Below, one piece after another: positions 25,266 through 36,424 of a stretch of 64,000 nucleotides of DNA. The DNA lies in the NCBI RefSeq assembly GCF_024679245.1, contig NC_090178.1, positions 5,612,202-5,676,201 of the forward strand, written 5' to 3'. Every line of letters begins with the position of its first letter. Positions within the stretch are counted from its first letter, which is position 1. This DNA is from Pseudorasbora parva. Taxonomy: Eukaryota > Chordata > Actinopteri > Cypriniformes > Gobionidae. The notes below the pieces were generated by a model. The model was given only the letters and a program-made list of their open reading frames with translations, was not told the origin of the DNA and ran no database searches. The translations under genes were made by a program, and so were the position numbers.

Positions 25266-26398
25266 TTAATGGCCTATGAAGTGCCTTAAAACGCGCAGCA
25301 TTATTCAGTGTGTTGATGTAAGGCTGCATTTACACTGCAGGTCTTGATGCACAATTCCGATTTGGTGACTATAATCGATTTTTTTTGACGACCCATTTAC
25401 ATCATCTTTTCAAAAGCGTATCTGATATTTGCATTTACACTGCACACTGGCAAAACAGCCCAAGATGTTCTTAACTGGTGAAAGGAAGTAAAACAGCGCG
25501 ATATGCAATGGGCGCAGACAAAATGATTGCACAATGTTTTGCTGTCTGCACTGTTCCACACATCTTTAAAGGTCGGCAAAACATTTCTCTCTTAAGGCGG
25601 AGAAAAAGAGGAGAGCCCTTGACGGGGTTGCCAGGTTTTCACAACAAAACCCGCCCTATTGCAACTCAAAACTGTGTTAAAGTAGCCCAATTCTGCATGA
25701 AAACCGCGGACTTGGCAACACTTGGACTTGTTTTTTTTTACTGCTTACATGTTCACATGTCATATCCGATCTGAGCCACATGAGAGGAACAAATCGGAAT
25801 TGGGTCACTTGAACCATGCAGTGTAAATGGGGCCTAATTTTCACTGAAACAGGAAGACAGGGTGGGGCATATCAAACAGCTCCTCCTCTTTATTTAAAAT
25901 ATCCAATAGTATTTTGTTTATATCACAGCACGGCCACAGCCATTGAGCTCCATAAAGCCACAGTTTCCTCCTTATCTCTAACCGTTTCTCCTCCTGATCA
26001 CATGATCCGTTTTGTTCTATCACTAAACCAGACTTCATTCGCCCCAATGGAAAGCTTATTTACACCGTCAGTTCGTTCCCTATCCCCTATATAGTGCACC
26101 ATTCACCATGTAGAAAATAGTAAATATGTGAACAAGTGACCGAGTGCATACATGATACTAGATACTAAAGTTCATTTGATTGGACAGAAAATCTGATGAG
26201 AAGCTGAAGTGCAGTGATGTCATCAAAATCATTGATCCTTATTGGTGGAAGTGAGGAACTGTACATTTTGAATGCTTATATAATGCGAATTGTGTCATTG
26301 TTTAGGAGGACACTAGCTTATAGATAACAGTGAGTCTAACATATTCATACTAAAAGCCAAAAAACATCCATTTTGATTTTATGAGAACAGTTTGGCCC
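25266..26398. mobile_element. TTAA MITE family 3 copy b, with a nested insertion
   Basis: The left edge (TTAATGGCC, then GAAGTGCCTTAAAACGCGC) and the right part (TCATCAAAATC, CATTTTGATTTTATGAG) align with the copy at 21808-22586 but are more diverged. The right tip is eroded. A 513-bp element at 25322-25834 interrupts it. Confidence 0.65.
25322..25834. mobile_element. Harbinger-like MITE nested in a TTAA element
   Basis: Tips GGCTGCATTTACACTGCA and TGCAGTGTAAATGGGGCC are inverted repeats, each flanked by TAA (25319-25321 and 25835-25837). A 3-bp TAA duplication fits the PIF/Harbinger target preference (TWA). No transposase is visible. Confidence 0.65.
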
Positions 26399-27572
26399 GA
26401 CAGTGGAAAAGCTTTTTAGATTTTGTAGATGCTACTCACATGCAACTTTATGGTTATGTGATGAGATCAATGTTTATGGTTGAATGAAGCATACTGTTCA
26501 GTCATATAGAGTGTATTCTGTACAGTGCTCAGTAAATAGTATGGTAGTACTCCATTCGGGATGAGTTTTTCTGAATCAGTGTCAGTGTTGGTTTCAGGTC
26601 TCATCGTGTCAGGGCCCGTGTGTCGCCGTCTCCTGGGGTGGAGCCGCTGTAATGAATAAGGTCGTGCTGCAGCGTCTCTCCAGCTGGCTGTGATGGATTG
26701 ATCTGCTCCTCGCCTCATCTGAGTCTATCAATCAGTAGTGCTTTGCCTCTGTTTTCAATAGGAATTTGCCACGCTTCAGCGCGCGTCGCCGCCGGCAGCC
26801 TCAGGGACGTGGAACTCGTTGAATTAAAGATCATTTTCTTTCTCCTCCACCCTCTAATGTAATTTGTCATCAAATCACAAATATTGCTCTCGGAGCATAG
26901 CACGAGGCGTTGTGTTTTTTGTTGTAACAAGCATTGATGGCATACATGAGTGTTTGTAATCTGTGTAGTAGATTTTTGGTAACGAATGACTTTCCTTGAT
27001 TTCTTAATTTGTAAAAAAAAAAAAAAAATGCATTAAAATTATTTAACCTGTTAAACAAACCCACCCCAGATCTACGTAGTTCATCTTACAGTTCATACAG
27101 ATGATTGGTGACAAACTTGAAGCAGGTAAAGTGAGGATTTGATCCCAGATAGTATGAGTGCAAATGCGATTTTATACAACAGTTCAATAAAAAAGAGGTT
27201 AGTATTGCTTTAGACACAATATTGGCTGCTTTTGCTCAATTTTGCCAAAATTTACCAACATTTTTAAAAAATATTTATCAAGCCAGAGCAGATCTATTGT
27301 GCGTCTCTGAGCAACACACAGCGGCATTTCGTTTCTGAATGAATTCACGTTTTGAGTGGAACGATCGGTTGAACCAATGATTCAATGATTCATTCAAAGA
27401 GAGCCATTTGCTTGATTCCTGAATGAATCTATTGTTTAAATGAATCAAATGAATTAATGATTCAATGACTTATTCATTTAGACATTTACTGACCACCTAT
27501 ACTGGCAGTTTTAGATTTAGTATCATTTCATAAAATAAAATATATATAATAAATAAATAATATTAAATATAT
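26399..27572. other. No gene seen
   Basis: Mostly unique-looking sequence with an A run at 27013-27029. No exon is supported. Confidence 0.45.
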
Positions 27573-28860
<1,288 letters not shown>

Positions 28861-28955
28861 AGCCGGACAACGCTCTCCGATGGGCGTGAAGCTTGATTAG
28901 AAAGGAACGATGAGCTAAGGGAAATTAAGAAAGATGAACGGCTCTCTGGACGTCT
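28861..28955 (+). repeat. Direct duplication, copy 1
   Basis: ACGCTCTCCGATGGGCGTGA, then AGCTTGATTAGAAAGGAACG and AAGAAAGATGAACGGCTCT, recur with a few changes at 30086-30178. Confidence 0.85.
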
Positions 28956-29159
28956 GACATGATTAGAAGTGATAAAGAAGACTGATGTTGCATCGAGTGC
29001 AGCAGATAAAATCATCCTAGATCATCCTACAGACGGTAGAGATGGTCAAACAGGGCCCGAGATGGGCCGTAACAACTGAACAGAGCACGTCTTCCTTATC
29101 TAATCTATACCTAAAGCAAGCGGAACATCTAGGTCTGTCCCATATTACTCAAACTGAAA

Positions 29160-30085
29160 AAAAGTATATCTATGAGCCCATAGATGTGTGTGAATTTTGG
29201 TGAAAATGTCTCGTTTCGTTTTGGAGTTATAGACATTTATATGAAAAAACACATCAAAAATGACTGACACCTAACTTTGATTGGATTTTACTACCCCTTA
29301 CTATCAATATTTCGACATTTGGTGTATCATATATTTTACTATCGACCTATGTTTCCGAGCTTCTGATGCTAGTTCCGTCTCTATCTGACCAGCGGTTTCG
29401 AAGATATCAGCTAATGTTTTATAAGCGCTTAATTAATACGCTGCACAAACTATACGCTGAAACCTGGCAAATCTGGTATCGTTGGACTCGGCATGGATTC
29501 AGGAGCCAAAAAAAAGTTTGAGAATAAGTCAACCACACGCAAAGTTATAAGTATTTGAAAAAAAAACTTTTGAAACTTCTCAGGCTACTTCAGGGCACCG
29601 TGGTGATGACCCATACCGAGTTTCGTAACAATCTGTTCCTGTGTTCATAAACAGCCTTTTATCACATAAATCTAAATGGTTGACAGTCAAAATGGCGGAC
29701 ATGGTAAAAAAAGATATCAGTCGACTCGGCATGGTGTCCCAAATCTAACGAAGAATCATAACTTTTATGATTTTTGGACAAACAGTTCCGACGTTGTAAG
29801 CCAAAATAAAAAAAATTCGTATCTCCGGACCAGTAAGTGGCGCTGTGTCGAAACACTGCGTGTTGCCTTAGGTCATGTTTGTGATGACGTGTCAAGATTG
29901 GTTTGAAGACGATAAAGCGTTACGGAAATATATAAATAAATAAAGTGTATTTTTGCAACCTATACATACTGACCTCTATCAGTGTACCAAATTGCATAAC
30001 ATTCCCGCAAGTGGTTCTATGGGCTGCCATAGACTTCAATGGCGGAATAATAATAATAAGAAATCTAACGATGAGTCTCAATCTA
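29160..30085. mobile_element. Unclassified dispersed-repeat candidate
   Basis: The segment carries GTTTTGGAGTTATAGACATT, TCAAAATGGCGGACATGG and an end reading ATGGCGGAATAATAATAATA. An AAT-type tail suggests a retroposed sequence, and I recall similar text as repetitive in fish, but I cannot assign a class. It lies between the two copies of the 90-bp direct duplication. Confidence 0.4.
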
Positions 30086-30178
30086 AAGCGGGAGCACGCT
30101 CTCTGATGGGCGTGAAGCTTGATAAGAAAGGAACGATAAGCATAGGGAAATGAAGAAAGATGAATGGCTCTTGGTGCT
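30086..30178 (+). repeat. Direct duplication, copy 2
   Basis: ACGCTCTCTGATGGGCGTGA, then AGCTTGATAAGAAAGGAACG and AAGAAAGATGAATGGCTCT, match 28861-28955 in the same orientation. Confidence 0.85.
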
Positions 30179-30211
30179 TGGCCCCTAATAAATGCTGCTT
30201 TGGTTTGTGTA

Positions 30212-31840
30212 CAGTATTGTTCAAAATAATAGCAGTACAATGTGACTAACCAGAATAATCAAGGTTTTTAGTATATTTTTTATTGCTACGTGGCAAACAA
30301 GTTACCAGTAGGTTCAGTAGATTGTCAGAAAACAAACAAGACCCAGCATTCATGATATGCACGCTCTTAAGGCTGTGCAATTGGGCAATTAGTTGAAAGG
30401 GGTGTGTTCAAAAAAATAGTAGTGTCTACCTTTGACTGTACAAACTCAAAACTATTTTGTACAAAAAAAAAAAAAAATTCTGTGATTTAGCAATCCTGTG
30501 AATCACTAAACTAATATTTAGTTGTATGACCACAGTTTTTTAAAACTGCTTGACATCTGTGTGGCATGGAGTCAACCAACTTGTGGCACCTCTCAGCTGT
30601 TATTCCACTCCATGATTCTTTAACAACATTCCACAATTCATTCACATTTCTTGGTTTTGCTTCAGAAATAGCATTTTTGATATCACCCCACAAGTTCTCA
30701 ATTGGATTAAGGTCTGGAGATTGGGCTGGCCACTCCATAACATTAATTTTGTTGGTTTGGAACCAAGACTTTGCCCGTTTACTAGTGTGTTTTGGGTCAT
30801 TGTCTTGTTGAAACAACCGTTTCAAGGGCATGTCCTCTTCAGCATAGGGCAACATGACCTCTTCAAGTATTTTAACATATGCAAACTGATCCATGATCCC
30901 TGGTATGCGATAAATAGGCCCAACACCATAGTAGGAGAAACATGCCCATATCATGATGCTTGCACCTCCATGCTTCACTGTCTTCACTGTGTACTGTGGC
31001 TTGAATTCAGAGTTTGGGGGTCGTCTCACAAACTGCCTGTGGCCCTTGGACCCAAAAAGAACAAGTTTACTCTCATCAGTCCACAAAATGTTCCTCCATT
31101 TCTCTTTAGGCCAGTTGATGTGTTCTTTGGCAAATTGTAACCTCTTCTGCACATGCCTTTTTTTTAACAGAGGGACTTTGCGGGGGATTCTTGAAAATAG
31201 ATTAGCTTCACACAGACGTCTTCTAACTGTCACAGTACTTACAGGTAACTCCAGATCTTTGATCATCCTGGAGGTGATCATTGGCTGAGCCTTTGCCATT
31301 CTGGTTATTCTTCTATCCATTTTGATGGTTGTCTTCCGTTTTCTTCCACGTCTCTCTGGTTTTGCTCTCCATTTTAAGGCATTGGAGATCATTTTAGCTG
31401 AGCAGCCTATCATTTTTTGCACCTCTTTATAGGTTTTCCCCTCTCTAATCAACTTTTTAATCAAAGTACGCTGTTCTTCTGAACAATGTCTTGAACGACC
31501 CATTTTCCTCAGCTTTCAAATGCATGTTCAACAAGTGTTGGCTTCATCCTTAAATAGGGGCCACCTGATTCACACCTGTTTCTTCACAAAATTGATGACC
31601 TCAGTGATTGAATGCCACACTGCTATTTTTTTGAACACACCCCTTTCAACTAATTCAACTAATTGCCCAATTGCACAGCCTTAAGAGCGTGCATATCATG
31701 AATGCTGGGTCTTGTTTGTTTTCTGAGAATCTACTGAACCTACTGGTAACTTGTTTGCCACGTAGCAATAAAAAAATATACGAAAAACCTTGATTATTCT
31801 GGTTAGTCACATTGTACTGCTATTATTTTGAACAAGACTG
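30212..31840 (-). mobile_element. Structurally intact Tc1-like transposon C
   Basis: The element is 1629 bp, flanked by TA on both sides (30210-30211 and 31841-31842). The tips CAGTATTGTTCAAAATAATA and its partner ending TTTTGAACAAGACTG differ by one base in the first eleven. The inverted repeats run for about 210 bp and are very similar to each other, differing by a few substitutions and a 9-bp tandem duplication (AACTAATTC, near 31650) on the right. An inner repeat (GTGTGTTCAAAAAAATAGTA) resembles the outer tip, the IR/DR layout of Sleeping Beauty-like elements. It encodes an uninterrupted transposase on the minus strand. Confidence 0.95.
30511..31503 (-). CDS. Tc1-like DD34E transposase, full length
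   Basis: A 330-codon open frame, the usual length for Tc1-like transposases, without stop or frameshift. It begins [20 protein letters not shown]; this ATG is the natural start because the first helix-turn-helix follows directly. Residues 1-45 and about 60-110 form the paired-like DNA-binding region, with a basic GRKRKT stretch at 53-58 that could be the AT-hook/nuclear signal. The catalytic triad is complete: D143 in LWTDESK, D234 in [11 protein letters not shown] and E269 in LNPIENLW, with 34 residues between the last two. The enzyme would cut and paste elements bearing matching inverted repeats at TA dinucleotides. Whether it is expressed or active cannot be judged here. Confidence 0.95.
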   Translation of the reverse strand: MGRSRHCSEEQRTLIKKLIREGKTYKEVQKMIGCSAKMISNALKWRAKPERRGRKRKTTIKMDRRITRMAKAQPMITSRMIKDLELPVSTVTVRRRLCEANLFSRIPRKVPLLKKRHVQKRLQFAKEHINWPKEKWRNILWTDESKLVLFGSKGHRQFVRRPPNSEFKPQYTVKTVKHGGASIMIWACFSYYGVGPIYRIPGIMDQFAYVKILEEVMLPYAEEDMPLKRLFQQDNDPKHTSKRAKSWFQTNKINVMEWPAQSPDLNPIENLWGDIKNAISEAKPRNVNELWNVVKESWSGITAERCHKLVDSMPHRCQAVLKNCGHTTKY

Positions 31841-31904
31841 TATATATACAGTAGTGGCCAAAAGTGATGTCCAGCCTAGGAAAATTGACATCACCATTTA
31901 TCTA

Positions 31905-32238
31905 CACTGTAAAAAATTATTTAGAAAAAAAGTTACCTGGTTGCCTTAAAATTTTGAGTTCATTGAAATCACATTTTTGAGTTAATACAATGAACATTTT
32001 TTGAGATTCATCAACCTTTATTAAAATATTATTAAAAGATTTTGTAAGCATATTGTGTAATTTTGTGTGTTTTATTTCTGATGACGCAGGAAGATTTTGA
32101 ATTTCCATTTATTAAACAAATGTCCTTCATTGTATCAACTCAAATGTTTAATTTCAATAAACTCAAAATTTTAAGGCAACCAGCTTACTTACTTTTTTAA
32201 GTTAAACCAACAAAAACCAACAATAATTTTTTACAGTG
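31905..32238. mobile_element. Palindromic TA-flanked MITE, 334 bp
   Basis: Tips CACTGTAAAAAATTATT and AATAATTTTTTACAGTG are inverted and each flanked by TA (31903-31904 and 32239-32240). Inner arms continue with GTTGCCTTAAAATTTTGAGT against ACTCAAAATTTTAAGGCAAC. No coding sequence; a Tc1/mariner-type non-autonomous element is the likely class. Confidence 0.85.
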
Positions 32239-34270
32239 TATATATTATTCAATATCTAAAAAGGATTTTATAAGCATATTGCTTAGATGTGCTTTAAGTC
32301 AGTTGTTTTATTTGTGATGATAACACAATGCAACATCCCAAATTGTGCGGACATCATTTTTGACCCTAACCCTGTTACATACAGAGAAACACGTGCAAAA
32401 ACAGGGGAACCAGTGAAATATTAATAACTGATTATGTTGTAGTCTTTTTCCCGAGGTTTTAGTTTTCTATGCAGTTTTTTACTTAAACCCTTAAACCTGA
32501 AGCTGTTGTTTTTTTTCCAAATAATTTTGTCAAATAAATACCTTAACCAAGTTTATTGTTTTGTTCTTCCTTTATATTTAAAATATAGAAAAATAGTAAT
32601 TAGAATATTTTAGTATACTAAAAACATAGTGAATATGTAGTATATATAGTATAAATAAGGCCCTATCTACATTTCTTTTAATTCTTAAATTTTATATATT
32701 TTGTATATATTAAGCCCTATAAAAAAATGTCCATGTTATTTCTTTAATTTTTCCACATTACTGCACCACTTATCTGTGGTTTTTTTTTATTAAGAAAAGA
32801 GATTTATAAAATGTTTATTGCACATAATTCTCCGCCGACTGTTGCTTGTCTACATTGATGTACATTTATGCACATATTCATGTGCAGGATCCAGAACGAA
32901 CACTTGCAGAACTGCCAACTTCAAGGAGAATTGGCTTTGGAGAGCTTTGGATTTAGTCACCAGCTGGTGTGTAACTTTATTAAGAAGTCAAACATAACAC
33001 ATGGTTTGAATGGAATTGAAAGAACGATAATCTGGTTTAAGATCCTGACTCAAGAGATATTCTAAAGAAAGCTTCTGACATCACACATCATCCGAACTTT
33101 CATTTTTTTACTCTCTAAATGACTAAATGCATCCCTGTGTTTTTGTGAATTTGATGGGAATTTTCAGACCACGAGCCGCACAAATCCCACCACCCAGCTC
33201 TGGTTTCTGATCTGTGCAGTAGCAGATCAGGATACGGTCAGGCTGTGAGGTTTATGTGCTCTTATCGCACATCACTTCCTTCATTCTTTTTGCTGGCAGA
33301 TGAGATGCCTTTCATGTGCATCCAAACTGACGTAACGGCTAAACACACCTCGCGCCTCCTTTACCAGCGTTTACCTGCAGGGGACTGAAGACTTTCCAGT
33401 TATTTTCACTAGTAAGAGCACACCATCTGTTATTCGTTCGTTCTCTCAGACCCTTTGCAGTTATTCCCACACGTTTGTGCACACGCTGGTTGTGCTGGTG
33501 TTTCTGCGCAGCATTGCTTGATAGCACCTTGTAATAGGCACTATTGCTCATAGTTGCATCACATTATGGAACTGGCACACGACGCCCAGGGCTCCGGTTT
33601 ACGCTACGTCTCATTTGCACCCGAGTTTGTCGAAATCCTTCTCCAGCTGCAGTATTTCCAGGGAGGTCATGGGAAAGGCTGTGGCCTGTGGGTGTTGGTT
33701 TTTCATTTCTTTTTCACAGTTCTTAAGCTCCTAATTGAAATGCTCATTAAATGTGTAGCAGCAGGGATTTTTGCATCAGAGTTTTGGAAGTCGACACACT
33801 GCGCACAATGCGAGGTTGAAACACATTCTGCAAGACTGTTTTTTTATTGCCTCATTCGTTCCCATTGGAGGGATGAAATATTTCATTGTTTGTCAGTGTC
33901 ACCGATCTACATATAATGTGCTTTTCATCTGCTCCGATGGAGCCACTGCCTCCCTGCACTTTCCTGAAGCAATAAAGAGCTTGTTTTGTGCACGACAGTT
34001 TGTGTATTTTCTACACTAAAGGGGCTGAAGCCCGAGCAATCTCATTTAAGGTCGAGTGAATTAAATGAAAGCCTCCGAATATTTTTCATTAAGGATGTGA
34101 AGAGAATTTAATAACTTCAAATTAAATGGTGCTAAATCTCTGGTGTTGTGGGGATCTCCGGGTGAGAGGAGGGAATAAGAAACCTGAAGTTTTGCAGTTT
34201 GGCACTTCACTTCAGCTATTATTATGCTGCCTTTAGTTTGTTTTTGCTACTACAAAGGATCAATTTATAG
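32239..34270. other. No gene seen
   Basis: Ordinary intron-like sequence. Open frames at 33544-34019 overlap one another and show no domain. I looked for a mannosidase exon upstream of the one at 35254 and did not find one. Confidence 0.45.
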
Positions 34271-34579
34271 GGATAGTTCATCCAAAAATGACTTCCGTTC
34301 ATCTTCAAAACACAAATGAAGATCTTTTTGATTAAAACTGAGAGATTTCTTTCCCTCTATTGACAGCTATGCAACTGTCATTTGGATATTTCAAAAAGTT
34401 CTTAAAGAGATCGTAAAACGAATCCATATGGATCGAGCGGCTTAGTCCAAATTTTCTGGGGACTTGATCGCTTTATGATGAACAGATTTAATTTACTCTT
34501 TTATTCACTTGTAAACATTCATCAACTCACATCAGTTGTGGTAAACGGAAGCTCAAGCATAATCACTTGACATGTGAGA
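34271..34579. mobile_element. Left arm of a fold-back DNA element
   Basis: GGATAGTTCATCCAAAAATG is a degenerate form of the tip region of abundant fish TTAA elements. AGATTTAATTTACTCTTTTA then TTCACTTGTAAACATT near 34484 is inverted relative to AATGTTTAAATGTGAATAAA then AGCCTAAATTAAAT at 35147-35180, so the minisatellite between lies in a fold-back loop. Confidence 0.55.
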
Positions 34580-35100
34580 ACCAATGAGGTTCCTTCTCGT
34601 GTTATGCATCACGTTTGAGCTTCAGCGAAAACCAATGAGGTTCATTCTCGTGTTACGCATCATGTTTGAGCTTCAGCGAAAACCAATGAGGTTCATTCTT
34701 GTGTTACGCATCACGTTTGAGCTTCAGCGAGAACCAATGAGGTTCATTCTCATGTTACACATCACGTTTGAGCTTCAGCGAGAACCAATGAGGTTCATTC
34801 TTGTGTTACGCATCACGTTTGAGCTTCATCAAGAACCAATGGGGTTCCTTCTCGTGTTATGCATCACGTTTGAGCTTCATCAAGAACCAATGAGGTTCCT
34901 TCTCGTGTTATGCATCACGTTTGAGCTTCAGCAAGAACCAATGAGGTTCATTCTCGTGTTACGCATCACGTTTGAGCTTCAGTGAAAACCAATGAGGTTC
35001 ATTCTTGTGTTACGCATCACGTTTGAGCTTCAGCAAGAACCAATGAGGTTCATTCTTGTGTTACGCATCACGTTTGAGCTTCAGCAAGAGCCAGTGAGGT
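34580..35100 (+). repeat. 51-bp minisatellite, about 10 copies
   Basis: The unit begins ACCAATGAGGTTCATTCTCG and continues through TTACGCATCACGTTTGAGCT. Ten full copies and a partial one differ by scattered substitutions. Because 51 is a multiple of three, one strand stays open (repeated MRFILVLRITFELQ), but this is not a gene. The array ends about 150 bp before the mannosidase exon. Confidence 0.95.
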
Positions 35101-35253
35101 TTGATCAAGCAGGATCAGTTGAGCTCCTGTTCATATTTATTGATCAATGTTTAAATGTGAATAAAAGCCTAAATTAAATATTTATTGTTTAAAAGTCAGA
35201 GTCATCATTTAAAGTTGTGTGACAATAATGTATGGTGTGTGTTGTGTTTGCAG

Positions 35254-35369
35254 GTGGACTTAGAGGGGCTTCTATCGTGGATTCTCTGGACACGCTGTAC
35301 ATCATGGGTCTGATGGAGGAGTATGAAGAAGCAAAGGAATGGGTCCAAAACAACCTGGACCTGAACTCG
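35254..35369 (+). CDS. man1c1: Exon of a Golgi GH47 alpha-1,2-mannosidase (MAN1C1-like)
   Basis: The 116-bp exon is bounded by an acceptor (TTTGCAG, ending 35253) and a strong donor (GTGAGC at 35370). It starts with two bases of a split codon and ends on a codon boundary. The translation reads GLRGASIVDSLDTLYIMGL, then MEEYEEAKEWVQNNLDLNS. The segment with (V/I)D(A/S)LDTL is a conserved early part of the (alpha/alpha)7 barrel of glycoside hydrolase family 47, class I mannosidases, type II Golgi membrane enzymes that trim mannose from Man9-8GlcNAc2 N-glycans, needing calcium. GGLRGA and DSLDTLY look more like MAN1C1 than MAN1A1 or MAN1A2, which as I recall have GATIVDALDTL; the paralogue is provisional. 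No other exon of the gene is visible, implying long introns. Confidence 0.85.
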
Positions 35370-35676
35370 GTGAGCAAACAGTGTTGGGCTGGATTCACCA
35401 GCATTCCTCTGTGGGTTAGCAGCTAAATCTTAGCTCATGTAAATGCCTTCTATTGATCCAAATCTGTGCTGGAATCAATTGACTCTTTTAACCAAAGTCT
35501 AGTCCAGGGAATTAAGATAGTTTTTGTACAAATTAAACAATCTTGAGATGAAAGGCATCCGTTGTGGTTTCATCTTAACTGGACTGGTCTTCTCTGTTTG
35601 CCGCATGATTGAAAGATGAGGAGGGTGTGACATCTTTAAAAACTCTTCCACTGATAATAGACATCTATCTAATGTA

Positions 35677-36398
35677 GGCCTAGTCCACACGTACACGGGT
35701 ATTTTTATTACTGGAGTTTTTACTCCTCCGTTTTAAAAAACAATCGCAACCACACAAGCACGGTTTTAAAAAAAATCTGTCCACATGAGAATGCAAAACT
35801 ACGCTATGATTGGCTGCCTGATTTCCACATGGGTCCCATCCACGGCACCGATGCACATTGCACTGACTGAGGGATGCCATGGGCTCAAGTGAAACCCTTC
35901 TACAAGTTCCTTAACTTTGGACTCAGTGATAGGTAACTGTATATACACAGGTGCAGGGCCGAAGTGGACTGTAATAGCTTCACACACTTGCTTTACTATT
36001 TTGTATTACTGCATTCTGGCGCCTTTGTTCTGCAATACAATGAAATAACTGAACATGTATCTATAGGCTATAGCTACATGTGATAAGCGCTGTTAGTAGA
36101 GTCCACCGCATAGAATCGACTCACGTAAATCAAAAGGAGATGACGTGGAAAATCTGACGTCAAACAAAGGAGAGAACGGTGCACACTTTGACTTAAAAAG
36201 CCGAAATCTCCGGTTTCACCATCTACACGACAACGCTGTAACCGGAGTTTCTAAAAATCGTCACCCTGGCCGGAGTTTTCAAAAAAGTCCGGTTTCAGTA
36301 ACCAGAGAAAGCGTTTGCGTGTGGACGAACAGCCAAACCGCATAGAAAAAGCTGCGGTTTTGAATAGCCGTGAATAGCCGTGTTCGTGTGGACAGGGC
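35677..36398 (-). mobile_element. PIF/Harbinger element with transposase fragment
   Basis: Tips GCCTAGTCCACACG and CGTGTGGACAGGGC are inverted repeats, and TGTAG occurs directly at both flanks (35675-35679 and 36399-36403). The body holds a piece of a Harbinger-type transposase on the minus strand. At 722 bp it is far too short for an autonomous element. Confidence 0.75.
35799..35987 (-). pseudogene. Harbinger (DDE_4, HARBI1-like) transposase fragment
   Basis: The translated piece reads VHFGPAPVYIQLPITESKVK, then WHPSVSAMCIGAVDGTHVEI, ending RQPIIA and a stop. The GAVDGTH block is the hallmark around the first catalytic aspartate of Harbinger/HARBI1 nucleases, and the preceding YIQLP...V region is the usual approach to it. 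The second and third catalytic residues are missing, so it is only a relic. Confidence 0.85.
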
Positions 36399-36424
36399 TG
36401 TAGAGTGAGAAATTACTCACTGAT

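Noticed and set aside
33544..34019. Upstream mannosidase exon
   Set aside because: Frames here show none of the conserved residues expected before the VDSLDTL block of GH47.
34584..35177. Frame with MRFILVLRITFELQ repeats as a secreted or membrane protein
   Set aside because: It is the 51-bp minisatellite, whose period is a multiple of three; it lies just before a splice acceptor.
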